The notes under the pieces: model-generated
The model's database searches: none
What the model was told of the DNA's origin: nothing
The model's input: the letters and a program-made list of their open reading frames with translations, nothing else
Shown here: one piece after another, positions 8,875 to 18,295 of the stretch
Layout: each line of letters begins with the position of its first letter
Position numbering within the stretch: position 1 is the stretch's first letter
Assembly (NCBI RefSeq): GCF_018388445.1
Contig: NZ_CP074405.1
Coordinates: forward strand, 3,224,001 to 3,288,000
Reading direction: 5' to 3'
DNA: 64,000 bases
Origin: Cellulomonas wangleii
GTDB taxonomy: Bacteria; Actinomycetota; Actinomycetes; Actinomycetales; Cellulomonadaceae
Program-made: the position numbers and the translations under genes

Positions 8875-11274
8875 TCAGCCGAAGAGGCGCGGGAGGGTGG
8901 CCTCCCACTCCGCGCGGGCCTCGGTCAGCGGCAGGGTGAACAGGCCGCTCACCTCGACCGCGGCCGCGTGCACGTGGTCGTCGTCGTCGACCGGCGTGCC
9001 GGCACCCAGGGTGCAGGTCTCGGCCGTCTCGCCCAGCCGCAGGGCCGGGACGCCGCGGGCGGTGCACAGGTCGAGCAGGCGCACCTCCTCCGAGCGCGGG
9101 ACCGCCACGACCGCGCGGGCCTGCGACTCCGAGAACAGCGCCTCGAACGGCGTCAGCCCGTCGCGCTCGCACAGCGCGTCGAGGCTGACCTGCACCCCGA
9201 CGCCGTACCGCAGGCTCGACTCGACGAGCGCGAGGCCCAGGCCGCCCTCGGACAGGTCGTGCGCGGCGTCGACCAGCTCGTCCCGCGCGGCGGCGACGAG
9301 CACCTGCGCCAGACGGCGCTCGGCGTCCAGGTCGACGCGCGGCGGCACGCCACCGAGGTGGTCGTGCACGACGTCGGCCCAGGCGGAGCCGTCGAGCTCG
9401 GCACGCGTCGTCCCCAGCAGGTACACGGCCTGCCCGGGAGCGGTCCACCCCGACGGCACGGCGTCGGCCACGTCGTCGAGCACGCCCAGCACGCCGACGA
9501 CGGGCGTCGGGTGGATCGCGGAGTCGATCTGGCCGGGCTCCCCCGTGCCGTTGTACAGCGAGACGTTGCCACCGGTCACCGGCACCTCGAGCACCTGGCA
9601 CGCGTCCGCGAGCCCGCGGATCGCCTCGACGAGCTGCCACATGGTGTCGGGGTGCTCGGGGCTGCCGAAGTTGAGGCAGTCGGTGACGGCCAGGGGCCGC
9701 GCGCCGACGGTGGCGACGTTGCGGTACGCCTCGGCGAGCGCGAGCTGCGCGCCGGTGTACGGGTCGAGCTTGGTGTAGCGGCCGTTGGCGTCGGTGGCCA
9801 GCGCGACGCCCAGGCCCGTGGTCTCGTCGACGCGCACGACCCCGGAGTCGTCGGGCTGCGCGAGCGCGGTGTTGCCCTGCACGAACCGGTCGTACTGGTC
9901 GGTCACCCACGCCGGGGAGGCGAGGTTGGGCGAGGCGAGCAGCCGCAGCAGCGTGGCGCGCAGCTCGTCGCCGCCCGACGGTCGGGCGTAGCGCGCCGCA
10001 CCCTCGGGGGTGCTCACGGAGTCCGCGACCAGCCCGTCCTGCCAGGCGGGACGCGCGTACGGCCGGTCGTACACCGGGCCGTCGTGCGCGACCGTCTTCG
10101 GGTCGACGTCGACGATCCGCTGCCCGAAGTGGTCGATCGTCAGCCTGCCGGTGCCGGTGACCTCGCCGATGACGGCGGTCTCGACGTCCCACCTCGACGT
10201 GATGGCGAGGAACTCGTCGAGCTTCTCGGGCCGGACCACGGCCATCATCCGCTCCTGCGACTCGGACATGAGGATCTCGCCAGCCGTCAGGGTGGGGTCG
10301 CGCAGCAGCACGTTCTCCAGGTCGACGTGCATGCCGCCGTCACCGTTCGACGCGAGCTCGCTCGTCGCGCAGGAGATGCCGGCCGCGCCCAGGTCCTGGA
10401 TGCCCTCGACGACGCGTGCCGCGTACAGCTCGAGGCAGCACTCGATGAGCACCTTCTCCATGAACGGGTCGCCGACCTGCACCGACGGGCGCTTGGACGG
10501 CTTGGTGTCGTCGAACGTCTCCGACGCCAGGATCGACGCGCCGCCGATGCCGTCGCCGCCGGTGCGCGCACCGAACAGGACGACCTTGTTGCCGACGCCC
10601 GAGGCGTTGGCCAGGTGGATGTCCTCGTGGCGCAGCACGCCCAGGCACAGCGCGTTGACCAGCGGGTTGCCCTGGTAGCAGGAGTCGAAGACCAGCTCGC
10701 CGCCGATGTTCGGCAGGCCCAGGGAGTTGCCGTACCCGCCGACGCCGGCGACGACCCCGTGCACGACGCGCGCGGTGTCCGGGTGCTCCGGGGCGCCGAA
10801 CCGCAGCTGGTCCATGACCGCCACGGGACGCGCACCCATCGAGATGATGTCGCGCACGATGCCGCCGACACCCGTGGCCGCACCCTGGTAGGGCTCGACG
10901 TACGACGGGTGGTTGTGCGACTCGACCTTGAACGTCACGGCCCAGCCGTCACCGATGTCGACGACGCCCGCGTTCTCGCCGATGCCGACGAGCAGGTGCT
11001 CCTTCATCGCCGGCGTGGTCTTCTCGCCGAACTGCCGCAGGTGCACCTTCGACGACTTGTACGAGCAGTGCTCGGACCACATGACGGAGTACATCGCGAG
11101 CTCGGCCGCGGTGGGGCGGCGGCCGAGGATGTCGCGGATCCGCTGGTACTCGTCCGGCTTGAGGCCGAGCTCGGCGAACGGCTGCTCGACCTCCGGGGTG
11201 GCCGCGGCGTGCTCGACGGTGTCGGACGCATGCGGGGCGGACGGGACGTCGGGGCGCGCAGGTGCGGTGGTCAT
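8875..11274 (-). CDS. purL: Phosphoribosylformylglycinamidine synthase II
   Basis: The 799-residue PurL catalyses the ATP-dependent amidation of FGAR in step 4 of purine synthesis, using ammonia from PurQ with PurS bridging. Family marks include [22 protein letters not shown] and two repeated AIRS-synthetase-like halves ([13 protein letters not shown], then a second ATP-fold half with [11 protein letters not shown]). Its size matches the small PurL of PurSQL systems. ATG 11274 has GAGGGAA upstream; the longer open frame begins in noise. purS and purQ are about 32 kb away, so the three subunits are not co-transcribed. Confidence 0.97.
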   Translation of the reverse strand: MTTAPARPDVPSAPHASDTVEHAAATPEVEQPFAELGLKPDEYQRIRDILGRRPTAAELAMYSVMWSEHCSYKSSKVHLRQFGEKTTPAMKEHLLVGIGENAGVVDIGDGWAVTFKVESHNHPSYVEPYQGAATGVGGIVRDIISMGARPVAVMDQLRFGAPEHPDTARVVHGVVAGVGGYGNSLGLPNIGGELVFDSCYQGNPLVNALCLGVLRHEDIHLANASGVGNKVVLFGARTGGDGIGGASILASETFDDTKPSKRPSVQVGDPFMEKVLIECCLELYAARVVEGIQDLGAAGISCATSELASNGDGGMHVDLENVLLRDPTLTAGEILMSESQERMMAVVRPEKLDEFLAITSRWDVETAVIGEVTGTGRLTIDHFGQRIVDVDPKTVAHDGPVYDRPYARPAWQDGLVADSVSTPEGAARYARPSGGDELRATLLRLLASPNLASPAWVTDQYDRFVQGNTALAQPDDSGVVRVDETTGLGVALATDANGRYTKLDPYTGAQLALAEAYRNVATVGARPLAVTDCLNFGSPEHPDTMWQLVEAIRGLADACQVLEVPVTGGNVSLYNGTGEPGQIDSAIHPTPVVGVLGVLDDVADAVPSGWTAPGQAVYLLGTTRAELDGSAWADVVHDHLGGVPPRVDLDAERRLAQVLVAAARDELVDAAHDLSEGGLGLALVESSLRYGVGVQVSLDALCERDGLTPFEALFSESQARAVVAVPRSEEVRLLDLCTARGVPALRLGETAETCTLGAGTPVDDDDHVHAAAVEVSGLFTLPLTEARAEWEATLPRLFG

Positions 11275-11480
11275 CGGTTCCCTCGGTGGAGGCCGGGTCC
11301 GCAGGGGCGGCTCGCCCGCGCAGGTCCCGCGCCGCAGGTCGGCAGACCCGGTCAGCGTACCGGCGTGCGGGCAGCCGACGGGCCCGGTGTCCACCGTCGG
11401 GCCGCCTGGCGCGAACCCGCCCGTCACGGCACTCTCGTCGCAGCGACCACCCGCATCCCGCGGGCGCCGGAGGAGGAACC

Positions 11481-12140
11481 GTGACCACCATCCGCTCGCT
11501 GGGCCACGCCTGCGTCCGCCTCGACCGCGACGACCAGGTGCTGGTCATCGACCCCGGCACCTGGAGCGACGCCGACGCCCTCGCGGGCGCGACGGGCGTC
11601 CTCGTGACGCACGAGCACCCCGACCACGTGGACCCGCCGCGCCTCCTCGCGGCGCTCGACGACTCGCCCCGCCTGGAGGTGTGGGCCCCGGCCGGCGTCG
11701 TCGACCAGCTGGTGGCCGCCGGCGCGGACCTCGCACGGCTGCACGTGGTCGTGGAGGGGGACCGGTTCGAGGCCGCGGGCTTCCCGGTCGAGGCGCTGGG
11801 CGAGTGGCACGCCGTCATCCACCCCGACATCCCCCGGATCCCCAACCTCGCCTACCTGGTCGACGGTGTCGTGCTGCACCCCGGGGACTCGTTCACGCCG
11901 CCGCCGCCGGGCACCCACGTCGAGGTGCTGTGCGTGCCGGTCAGCGCGCCGTGGCTCAGGCTCGCGGACGCCGTCGACTACGTGCGCCTCGTCCGCCCGG
12001 CCCTCGCCGTGGCGATCCACCACGGCATCCTCAACGACGACGGGCTCGCACTGGTGGACCGCGTCGTGGGGCAGCTCGTCCCGCCGACGGGCTACCGGCG
12101 CCTGGCGCCGGGCGAGAGCCTGACGCTCGACGACGACTGA
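11481..12140 (+). CDS. Metallo-beta-lactamase-fold hydrolase (UlaG-like)
   Basis: The 219-residue protein has the beta-lactamase-like motif [10 protein letters not shown] (HxHxDH) near residue 38, a GDSF aspartate ligand region and a closing AIHHGI histidine. It resembles the L-ascorbate-6-phosphate lactonase UlaG/YcfX-like group of predicted MBL-fold hydrolases; substrate unknown. GTG 11481 has AGGAGGAA at the best spacing seen in this window. It is transcribed alone, divergent from purL and convergent with the DUF2599 lipoprotein gene, with 17 nt between stops. Confidence 0.8.
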   Translation: MTTIRSLGHACVRLDRDDQVLVIDPGTWSDADALAGATGVLVTHEHPDHVDPPRLLAALDDSPRLEVWAPAGVVDQLVAAGADLARLHVVVEGDRFEAAGFPVEALGEWHAVIHPDIPRIPNLAYLVDGVVLHPGDSFTPPPPGTHVEVLCVPVSAPWLRLADAVDYVRLVRPALAVAIHHGILNDDGLALVDRVVGQLVPPTGYRRLAPGESLTLDDD

Positions 12141-12157
12141 CCCTGCGCGGCGTCCGC

Positions 12158-13021
12158 TCAGGCGTCGTCGTCGGTGGGGTTGCAGCGGGTGGCGAGCAGC
12201 GTGGTCGTCGGGACCTCGGGCCGCCACGGCTCGAGGTTCCACGACGCCTTGTCGCGCGCGCCGAGCACGTGGCACCACAGCTGGGCCTGCATCGAGGGCG
12301 ACGCGGCCTCGGGCTCGGTGGCCGAGAGCTGGGAGGCGAGCGCCTGCTGCGCGGCCAGGCCGCCGTCGCGCACCCACGGGCGCGGCACCACGGCCAGGGA
12401 GCGGCCGCCCTCGTTCTCGCCCCACGTCGCGCCCTCCAGCGGCACGGTCCCCACGACGAACGACGCCGATCCCGTCGGCCCGTCCAGCGCCACCACGTCG
12501 CCGGAGGGACGCCAGGCGGCGCGGGTGCCGTCGGCCGCGACGGGGGCCGCGAGCGCCGCGACGACCGTCCCGGCCTCGTCGTGCAGGGTCAGTGACCCGT
12601 CGCTCTGCACCTCGCCGCGACCGCCGGACGGCGGCGCGACCCACGCGAGGGTGCCGGGCGCGCCCTGCACGGTCACCGCGACCGACCCGTCGCCCTGGTC
12701 GACGACCTGCAGGTCGCCGCCGTCGACGGGCAGCAGCGACCCGGCGTCGTGACCGGGCCGCGCGGCGTCGGCGAGGGGCGCCCCGTCCCGCAGGACGCTC
12801 TCGGCGTCGGGGACCACCGGGGCGGCACCGGCGGACGGGGCGTCGGCCGACGGCGCGGCCGTGCTCGCCGCAGGGGTCGCGGGCGCCGCCGTCACGTCGT
12901 CGGACGGACCGCACCCGGCCGTGAGCCCGGCCACGACGGCCGCGGCGACACCCGCCCGCGCGGCGCGCGCCGCGAGGACGCGGCGGGCCGCACCGTCCCG
13001 ACCCACCGCGCGCGCACCCAC
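12158..13021 (-). CDS. DUF2599 lipoprotein
   Basis: The 287-residue protein has a twin-arginine-rich N-terminus, a hydrophobic segment and a lipobox LTAGC near residues 33-37, then an Ala/Pro/Ser spacer, so it is probably a membrane-anchored exported lipoprotein. The C-terminus (WCHVLGARDKASWNLEPWRP) matches the DUF2599 signature by memory of the family; function unknown. I placed the start at GTG 13021 because TACGGT ends 6 nt before it. A GTG at 13063 is an alternative but would make the signal peptide unusually long. Confidence 0.7.
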   Translation of the reverse strand: MGARAVGRDGAARRVLAARAARAGVAAAVVAGLTAGCGPSDDVTAAPATPAASTAAPSADAPSAGAAPVVPDAESVLRDGAPLADAARPGHDAGSLLPVDGGDLQVVDQGDGSVAVTVQGAPGTLAWVAPPSGGRGEVQSDGSLTLHDEAGTVVAALAAPVAADGTRAAWRPSGDVVALDGPTGSASFVVGTVPLEGATWGENEGGRSLAVVPRPWVRDGGLAAQQALASQLSATEPEAASPSMQAQLWCHVLGARDKASWNLEPWRPEVPTTTLLATRCNPTDDDA

Positions 13022-13027
13022 GCGGCG

Positions 13028-13033
13028 ACCGTA
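13028..13033 (-). promoter_or_regulatory. -10 box (TACGGT) for leaderless DUF2599 gene
   Basis: TACGGT, 6 nt, then GTG 13021. The position of this box is the main reason for choosing that start. Confidence 0.5.
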
Positions 13034-13110
13034 CCGTCGTACTGCACGGTGAGGCGTGGACACCGCGCCCCCCGGGTGGCAGATTGCGTGCACCCGACGA
13101 AGGGACCGTC

Positions 13111-13281
13111 ATGTCGAGCACCGAGCCCGGCCACGTGCCGGACCCCGAGCGGCAGGAGTTCCGCCGGCTCCCGGAGCCGATCGCGTTCGAGGACATGGTG
13201 GCGAGCGTGGACGTGCGCCCCGTGCCCGACCCCGACGGCGGCCGGGACCCCAACCACGAGTGGATGCTGCGGCACGGCTGA
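13111..13281 (+). CDS. Small acidic protein, 56 aa, unknown
   Basis: An ORF of 56 codons beginning MSSTEPGHVPDPE, with AAGGGA 6 nt before the ATG. It is rich in Pro, Glu and Asp, has no membrane segment and contains the phrases EPIAFEDMVASVDVRPV and NHEWMLRHG, which look like ordinary protein rather than GC noise. I do not recognise the family. It is divergent from the DUF2599 lipoprotein gene and shares its promoter region. Confidence 0.55.
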   Translation: MSSTEPGHVPDPERQEFRRLPEPIAFEDMVASVDVRPVPDPDGGRDPNHEWMLRHG

Positions 13282-13473
13282 GCACCCCGGCCCGCGCCGG
13301 CACCGGATCGCGCGAGCCCGCGGCGCTGAGCGCGCGCCGGGCTGTCGCCGCCGTGGCCCGTCACGGCGCCCCCGCACGCACGTGTCACCGCGTCGAGAGG
13401 CCGTTGACCTCTCTCAGGTATAACGGTTAACCCGCTCGCCACGTGGTCGCCCTCCCGCAACGACGCCGGGCCC

Positions 13474-14179
13474 GACCACGTTCTGCGACCGGATGGTCGG
13501 CGCGACGGTCTCGCCTTCGACGTACGCGACCACGGGCCGGGTGACACGCCGGTCGTCGTGCTGCTCCATGGGTTCCCGCAGGACGCGTCAGCGTACGACG
13601 CCGTCGTGCCGCTCCTGACGGACGCCGGCGTGCGCACGCTCGTGCCCGACCAGCGCGGCTACTCCCCCGGCGCCCGCCCGCGCGGGCGCCGGCCGTACGC
13701 GGTGCGCGAGCTCGTCGCGGACGTCGTGGCGCTGCTCGACACCGCCGAGCACGCGCACGTCGCCGGGCACGACTGGGGCGGCGGGATCGCGTGGGCGCTC
13801 GCCGCGCACCGGCCGGACCGCGTCGCCTCGCTCACCGCGCTCGGCACCCCGCACCCGGCCGCGATGCGGTCCGGGCTGCTGCGCGGTCAGGCGCTGCGGT
13901 CCTGGGTACATCGGCGCGTTCCAGGTCCCGCGGCTGCCCGAGCGCGCTCTGCTCGCCGACGACGGCGCCCGGCGCGCTCACCGCCGTGATCGCCTGGTAC
14001 CGCGCGCTCCCGCTCGCCGGGTCGGGGACCGCGCGTGCCGTCCGGGTCCCGACGACGTACGTCTCGGCCCGTCGGGACCGGTTCTTCGCACCGGCGTCGA
14101 TCTCGACGCCGACCACTGGCTGCCCGAGCACCGGCCGGCCGACGTCGCCGCGGCCGTGCTCGGGCAGGTGCGTGCCTGA
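13474..14179 (+). pseudogene. Decayed alpha/beta-hydrolase (epoxide-hydrolase-like)
   Basis: Reading starts well: VVVLLHGFPQDASAYDAV, the nucleophile-elbow segment GHDWGGGIAWALAAHRPDRV and TALGTPHPAAM are typical of epoxide/haloalkane hydrolases. Frame then shifts near 13904 (continuing YIGAFQVPRLPERALLADD), again near 13970 (ALTAVIAWYRALPLAG...VPTTYVSARRDRFF) and again near 14090 (DADHWLPEHRPADVAAAVLGQ, stop at 14177-14179). The lid region between the second and third pieces also seems too short. No start codon is found in frame upstream of the first piece. I infer a degraded gene, not a sequencing slip, because several lesions occur. Confidence 0.75.
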
Positions 14180-14217
14180 AGCACGCACGTCCCGAGCGGC
14201 CGTCCCCGCAGGCACGC

Positions 14218-14253
14218 GACCGCCCCGACCGACCACGATCGGTCGGGGCGGTC
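14218..14253. terminator. Hairpin terminator between hydrolase relic and antiporter copy A
   Basis: A perfect 15-bp stem (14218-14232 with 14239-14253) and 6-nt loop, 30 nt past the antiporter stop. Confidence 0.8.
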
Positions 14254-14282
14254 GGCATGACATCACGACCACCGCCCGGAGG

Positions 14283-15929
14283 TCAGCCTCCGGCGGTCGT
14301 GCCCGTCGGCGACGGGGTCCCGCCGGGTGTGACGGGGTCCGCGACGGGATTGACCAGCACGTTGTCGCTCGTCGCCCGCTCAGCCGTCGTACGGCGGTCC
14401 CACCCGGGGCGCCGCAGCGCGTAGAACAGCAGCGGCGGACCGCCGAGCACGATGACGACGGCCGCGACGACGAGCGGGTAGGCGACCTCCGACAGCCCGG
14501 TGAAGCCGGACGGACGGATGAACGCCAGCACGAACGCGACGGCGCAGGCGACGAACCCGACACCCGCGACGAGCTTCATCGCGGGCGTGCGGTACGTCCG
14601 CACCACCTGCGGCTGGGTCCGACGCAGCCGGATCGCCGACGCGAACATGATCATGTACATGATCAGGTAGAGCGCCGCCGCCATGTCGACGAGAGCGATG
14701 AAGGCGGTGTTGCCGTTCGGCACGAGGACGAACAGCAGCGCCAGCAGCGTGACGATCCCGCCCTGCACCATCAGGATGCCCACCTGCACCCCGGCCTTGT
14801 TGCGCCGCTGCAGGGCAGGGGGCAGCAGGCCGGTGTGGGCCGCGGCGAGCAGCCCGCGCGAGGGTCCCGCGATCCACGTGACGACCGACGCGAACGCCCC
14901 GAGCGCGATGAGCAGCGAGACCACCGGCGTGCCCCAGGCCATGCCCCAGTGGTCGAAGAACTGCTGGAAGGCGAGGTTGATGCCGTTGGTCACCCCGAGG
15001 TCGCCCTTCGGGACGGCCACGGAGATCGCGATGGTCGGCAGGATGAACACCAGGAGGATGAGGACCGTCGCGGCCGCGATCGACCGGGGGAAACCCTTGC
15101 CGGGGTTCTTCAGGTCGTTGGCGTGGACCGCGTTGACCTCCATGCCGGCGTACGCGAGCACGTTCGACACGATGAGCACGATCGACGCGATGCCCGTCCA
15201 GGGCGGGATCACCGCCGACGCCTCCAGCGGGGTCTGCGACGGTTCGCCGGTGGCCAGCCAGATGCCGCCGAAGACGATCAGGAGCAGCGCCGGCAGCAGC
15301 GTGCCGAAGATGCCGCTCCACGAGCCGACCTTGGCGAACAGGTTGCCTCCGGCGAGCGTGATGAGGGTCGAGCCCCAGTACAGGACGAGGATCACGACCG
15401 CCGTGTAGACACCGTTGGAGACGAGCCGCTGGTCGCCCACGACGAACGACAGGCTGGCCGCGATGAACGCGATCTGCGTGGGGTACCAGACGACGTTCTG
15501 GATCCACTGCAGCCAGATCGCGAGGAATCCGACCCTCTCGCCGTACGCCTCGCGCGCCCAGGTGAAGATCCCGCCCTTCCACCCCGTGGCGAGCTCGGCC
15601 GCGACGAGCGCGGTCGGCACGAGGAACAGGATCGCGGGGAGGACGAAGAGGGTCACCGACCCCAGCCCGTACGTCGCGATCGCCGGCAGCGACCGCAAGG
15701 ACGCCACCACCACGACCGTGAGCATCGAGAGCTGGAGCACGGACATGAACGTCGCGGGGCCGGCCGCGGGCGCACCGATGGCGGGACCGGAGTGACCGGC
15801 GGGCTGCCGCGCCCCGGGCTCTCCGTAGGGGTGCGGCGTGACGTGATCAGCACTGGGGGCGTGCGTGCCGTCGGCACGCACGTAGGTTCCAGCGTCCCCG
15901 GGCACGGGGACGCTGCGGGTGGTCGACAT
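14283..15929 (-). CDS. Glutamate/GABA-type APC antiporter, copy A
   Basis: The 548-residue protein is an APC-superfamily transporter of the GadC group. About 12 hydrophobic segments follow a hydrophilic 60-residue N-tail. GadC-like landmarks are ELATGWKGGIFTWAREA, AGMEVNAVHANDLKNPGK and TWIAGPSRGLLAAA. With the adjacent decarboxylase it would swap external glutamate for internal GABA, consuming protons. The tail contains a THAPSADHV block and other His-Pro words shared with copy B; the C-terminus is Pro/Thr-rich and does not resemble the E. coli GadC C-plug. ATG 15929 has GGAGG upstream. It follows gad copy A by 19 nt, in one operon. Confidence 0.88.
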   Translation of the reverse strand: MSTTRSVPVPGDAGTYVRADGTHAPSADHVTPHPYGEPGARQPAGHSGPAIGAPAAGPATFMSVLQLSMLTVVVVASLRSLPAIATYGLGSVTLFVLPAILFLVPTALVAAELATGWKGGIFTWAREAYGERVGFLAIWLQWIQNVVWYPTQIAFIAASLSFVVGDQRLVSNGVYTAVVILVLYWGSTLITLAGGNLFAKVGSWSGIFGTLLPALLLIVFGGIWLATGEPSQTPLEASAVIPPWTGIASIVLIVSNVLAYAGMEVNAVHANDLKNPGKGFPRSIAAATVLILLVFILPTIAISVAVPKGDLGVTNGINLAFQQFFDHWGMAWGTPVVSLLIALGAFASVVTWIAGPSRGLLAAAHTGLLPPALQRRNKAGVQVGILMVQGGIVTLLALLFVLVPNGNTAFIALVDMAAALYLIMYMIMFASAIRLRRTQPQVVRTYRTPAMKLVAGVGFVACAVAFVLAFIRPSGFTGLSEVAYPLVVAAVVIVLGGPPLLFYALRRPGWDRRTTAERATSDNVLVNPVADPVTPGGTPSPTGTTAGG

Positions 15930-15948
15930 GACAGCCTCCGTCCGTGCG

Positions 15949-17355
15949 TCAGTGGTGGAAGCCGGAGCGCTGCCTCTCGGTGGGCATCGGTCCGGTGAGG
16001 GCATCGAGGTAGGCGACCTCCTCACGCAGGTCGTCCAGGAAGGCCGAGGCCAGGTCGTGGCTGAACCCGTTGCGCACCACGATCCGCTGCACCGTGACGT
16101 CGGGGAGGTCGTCCGGCATCGGGTACGCCGGGACGAGCCAGCCCTTGGTGCGCAGACGGTCGGACAGGTGGTAGAGGTTCCAGTTCGTCGTGTACCCCTC
16201 GCGCAGCCGCCAGGCGAACACCGGGATGTCCGAGCCGTCGTTCCACAGCTCGAACGCCGGCATCTTCGCGATCTCGTCCGCCAGGTAGCGCGCGACGTCG
16301 TGCGACGTCTGCTGGACCGCCGTGTACCCGGCCCGGCCGAGGCGGAGGAACAGGTAGTACTGCAGCAGGACCTGAGCACCGGGCCGCGAGAAGTTCAGCG
16401 CGAACGTCGGCATGTCACCGCCGAGGTACGACACCCGGAAGACGAGGTCCTCGGGCAGCGACTCCAGGTCACGCCAGACCACCCACCCGAGACCCGGGTA
16501 GACCAGGCCGTACTTGTGGCCGGAGGTGTTGATCGACGCGACCCGCTCGACGCGGAAGTCCCACTCCAGGTCGGGCTGGACGAACGGAGCGACCATGGCA
16601 CCCGACGCGCCGTCGACGTGGATCGGGACGTCGAGGCCCGTCGCCTCCTGGATGCGGTCGAGCGCGGCGGCGATCTGCTTCACCGGCTCGTACATGCCCG
16701 TGTACGTCACGCCCATGATCGCGACGACACCGATCGTGTTCTCGTCGACGTACTTCTCCAGGTCGTGCCCGTCGAGGACCTTGTGGTCCCACGAGATCGG
16801 CACGTAGCGCGCCTCGACCTCGAAGTAGTTGCAGAACTTCTCCCAGCACACCTGCACCGCGCTGGACAGCACGAGGTTGGGCCGGTCCGTGGGCTTCCCG
16901 GCGGCACGCCGCGCGTGCTGCCAGCGCCGCTTGAGCGCCAGACCGCCCAGCATCGCGGCCTCGGACGAGCCGATCGTCGAGGTCCCGATCGTGTGCTCGG
17001 GGTCAGGCGCGTGCCACAGGTCGGCGAGCATCGTCCAGCACCGCGTCTCGACGGCCGCGGTCTGCGGGTACTCGTCCTTGTCGATCATGTTCTTGTCGGC
17101 GGCCTCGAGGTACAGCCGCGACGCGTACTCGTCCATCCACGTGCCCACGAACGTGGCGAGGTTGAGGCGAGCGTTGCCGTCCAGCATCGCCTCGTCGTGG
17201 ACGATCTGGTAGGCCGTGGCCGGTAGTGATTCCTCGTCCGGCAGTCTGAACTTCGGGACAGCCGTGGCCTCGCCCGGACGGGCGAAGACCGGGTTCAGCT
17301 CGACCACGTCGGGTTCGTCGTGGCGACGAGCCGCTCGGCGAGTGTTCGTAACCAT
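15949..17355 (-). CDS. gadB: Glutamate decarboxylase, copy A
   Basis: The 468-residue PLP enzyme converts glutamate to GABA and CO2, consuming a proton. Marks are SSEAAMLGGLALK, IHVDGASGAMVAPF and the PLP-lysine motif SINTSGHKYGLVYPGLGW. The length matches E. coli GadA/GadB (466). It ends FHH; a C-terminal His closes the active site at neutral pH in the E. coli enzyme, so the ending may have that role. ATG 17355 follows GGGGGAA. The upstream 150 nt holds a 7-bp hairpin (17380-17400). Copy B is about nine-tenths identical, with most differences in the first 50 residues. Confidence 0.95.
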   Translation of the reverse strand: MVTNTRRAARRHDEPDVVELNPVFARPGEATAVPKFRLPDEESLPATAYQIVHDEAMLDGNARLNLATFVGTWMDEYASRLYLEAADKNMIDKDEYPQTAAVETRCWTMLADLWHAPDPEHTIGTSTIGSSEAAMLGGLALKRRWQHARRAAGKPTDRPNLVLSSAVQVCWEKFCNYFEVEARYVPISWDHKVLDGHDLEKYVDENTIGVVAIMGVTYTGMYEPVKQIAAALDRIQEATGLDVPIHVDGASGAMVAPFVQPDLEWDFRVERVASINTSGHKYGLVYPGLGWVVWRDLESLPEDLVFRVSYLGGDMPTFALNFSRPGAQVLLQYYLFLRLGRAGYTAVQQTSHDVARYLADEIAKMPAFELWNDGSDIPVFAWRLREGYTTNWNLYHLSDRLRTKGWLVPAYPMPDDLPDVTVQRIVVRNGFSHDLASAFLDDLREEVAYLDALTGPMPTERQRSGFHH

Positions 17356-17651
17356 GGTGGTTCCCCCTGTGAGCTACGAGCTCGCGGGCGCGAGCCCGTG
17401 TTTTCACGATATGCCTGGTCCCAGGATCGGATTCCTGCCCGAAGGTCCTAGTTCTCGCGCGGGTGGAGGGGCTTTCCTCGCGGCCGCGGCCGAGTGGCTC
17501 GACGCGCGGGCCTGCACGTCCCGAGCAGTCACCCCGGCCGGCACCTCCCCGACCGACCACGGCTCGGTCGGCTCGACGTCGCCTGACGTCTACGCACGGA
17601 GCTGCCCGAGCACCGACCGGGCGACGTCGCCGTCCGCGGGCGAGTGTGCCC

Positions 17652-18098
17652 GTGAGGCTGTGGTCGCTGCACCCGGCGCTCCTCGACCGCGCCGGCCTCG
17701 TCGCGTGCTGGCGCGAGGCGCTGCTCGCGCAGGCCGTCCTCGCGGGCCGCACCCGTGGGTACACCCGGCACCCGCAGCTCGCACGGTTCCGTGCGCACCC
17801 CGAGCCGGAGGTCGCGATCGCCGCGTACCTGCACGCCGTCGCCGACGAGCCGAAGACCCGCGGCTACCGCTTCGACACGACCCGCATCGAGGCCACCGCA
17901 TCCGAGCGGATCGGCACCACACCACGGATCCCGGTGACCGACGGGCAGCTCGCGCTCGAGTGGCGGCACCTGCTCGCCAAGCTCGAGGTCCGCTCGCCCG
18001 AGCGGTGGACGCAGTCGGTGCAGGCCGGCCGGCCGTTACCGCACCCCCTGCTCGTCGTCGTCCCGGGTGACGTCGAGGAGTGGGAGCGGGCGACCTGA
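17652..18098 (+). CDS. Pyrimidine dimer DNA glycosylase family protein
   Basis: The 148-residue protein opens VRLWSLHPALLDRAGLVACWREALLAQ with family-typical wording and continues AGRTRGYTRHPQLARF, matching the Pfam pyrimidine-dimer glycosylase (endonuclease V) group, PF03013, as I remember it. The N-terminal residues would provide the catalytic amine, but the exact start (GTG 17646 or 17652) is uncertain and the Shine-Dalgarno is poor. It lies alone, divergent from gad copy A and convergent with antiporter copy B, inside the duplicated interval. Its position suggests either insertion between the copies or part of the original unit. Confidence 0.65.
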   Translation: MRLWSLHPALLDRAGLVACWREALLAQAVLAGRTRGYTRHPQLARFRAHPEPEVAIAAYLHAVADEPKTRGYRFDTTRIEATASERIGTTPRIPVTDGQLALEWRHLLAKLEVRSPERWTQSVQAGRPLPHPLLVVVPGDVEEWERAT

Positions 18099-18110
18099 CG
18101 CGCTCGTCGG

Positions 18111-18195
18111 GCGCCCTGGCGGACCACCTCGAACGGGGCCCGCCCGGACACCCGGCCCTCGATGCCGGCCGTGACGAACTCCTCGGCGCGAGCTG
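18111..18195 (-). pseudogene. Relic of pdxK 3' end (duplication scar)
   Basis: On the - strand this stretch encodes EEFVTAGIEGRVSGRAPFE then VVRQGA, matching the last 26 residues of the intact kinase (21598-22389), which ends DFVTAGIRGRVSGRAPFE then VVRQGA. The stop codon has become CGA and upstream similarity fades within about 90 nt. It lies downstream of antiporter copy B and upstream of the copy A genes, exactly where the end of the upstream neighbour would fall after tandem duplication of kinase-end, gad and antiporter. Confidence 0.85.
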
Positions 18196-18247
18196 TTCGA
18201 CGGTCTCGAGGCCGGGTGCACGCGTGACCCCGTCGGCCGACGGCGCG

Positions 18248-18288
18248 CCGGACGGCGGGGACCCGTGTCAGGGGTCCCCGCCGTCCGG
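18248..18288. terminator. Hairpin terminator of antiporter copy B
   Basis: A perfect 17-bp stem (18248-18264 with 18272-18288) with a 7-nt loop, 8 nt past the antiporter B stop. Confidence 0.85.
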
Positions 18289-18295
18289 CCGCCTG

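Noticed and set aside
13404..13424. TTGACC and TATAAC before the hydrolase relic as a promoter
   Set aside because: Spacing is only 9 nt, far from the 16-18 needed. The palindrome TAACGGTTA there may matter, but I cannot support more.
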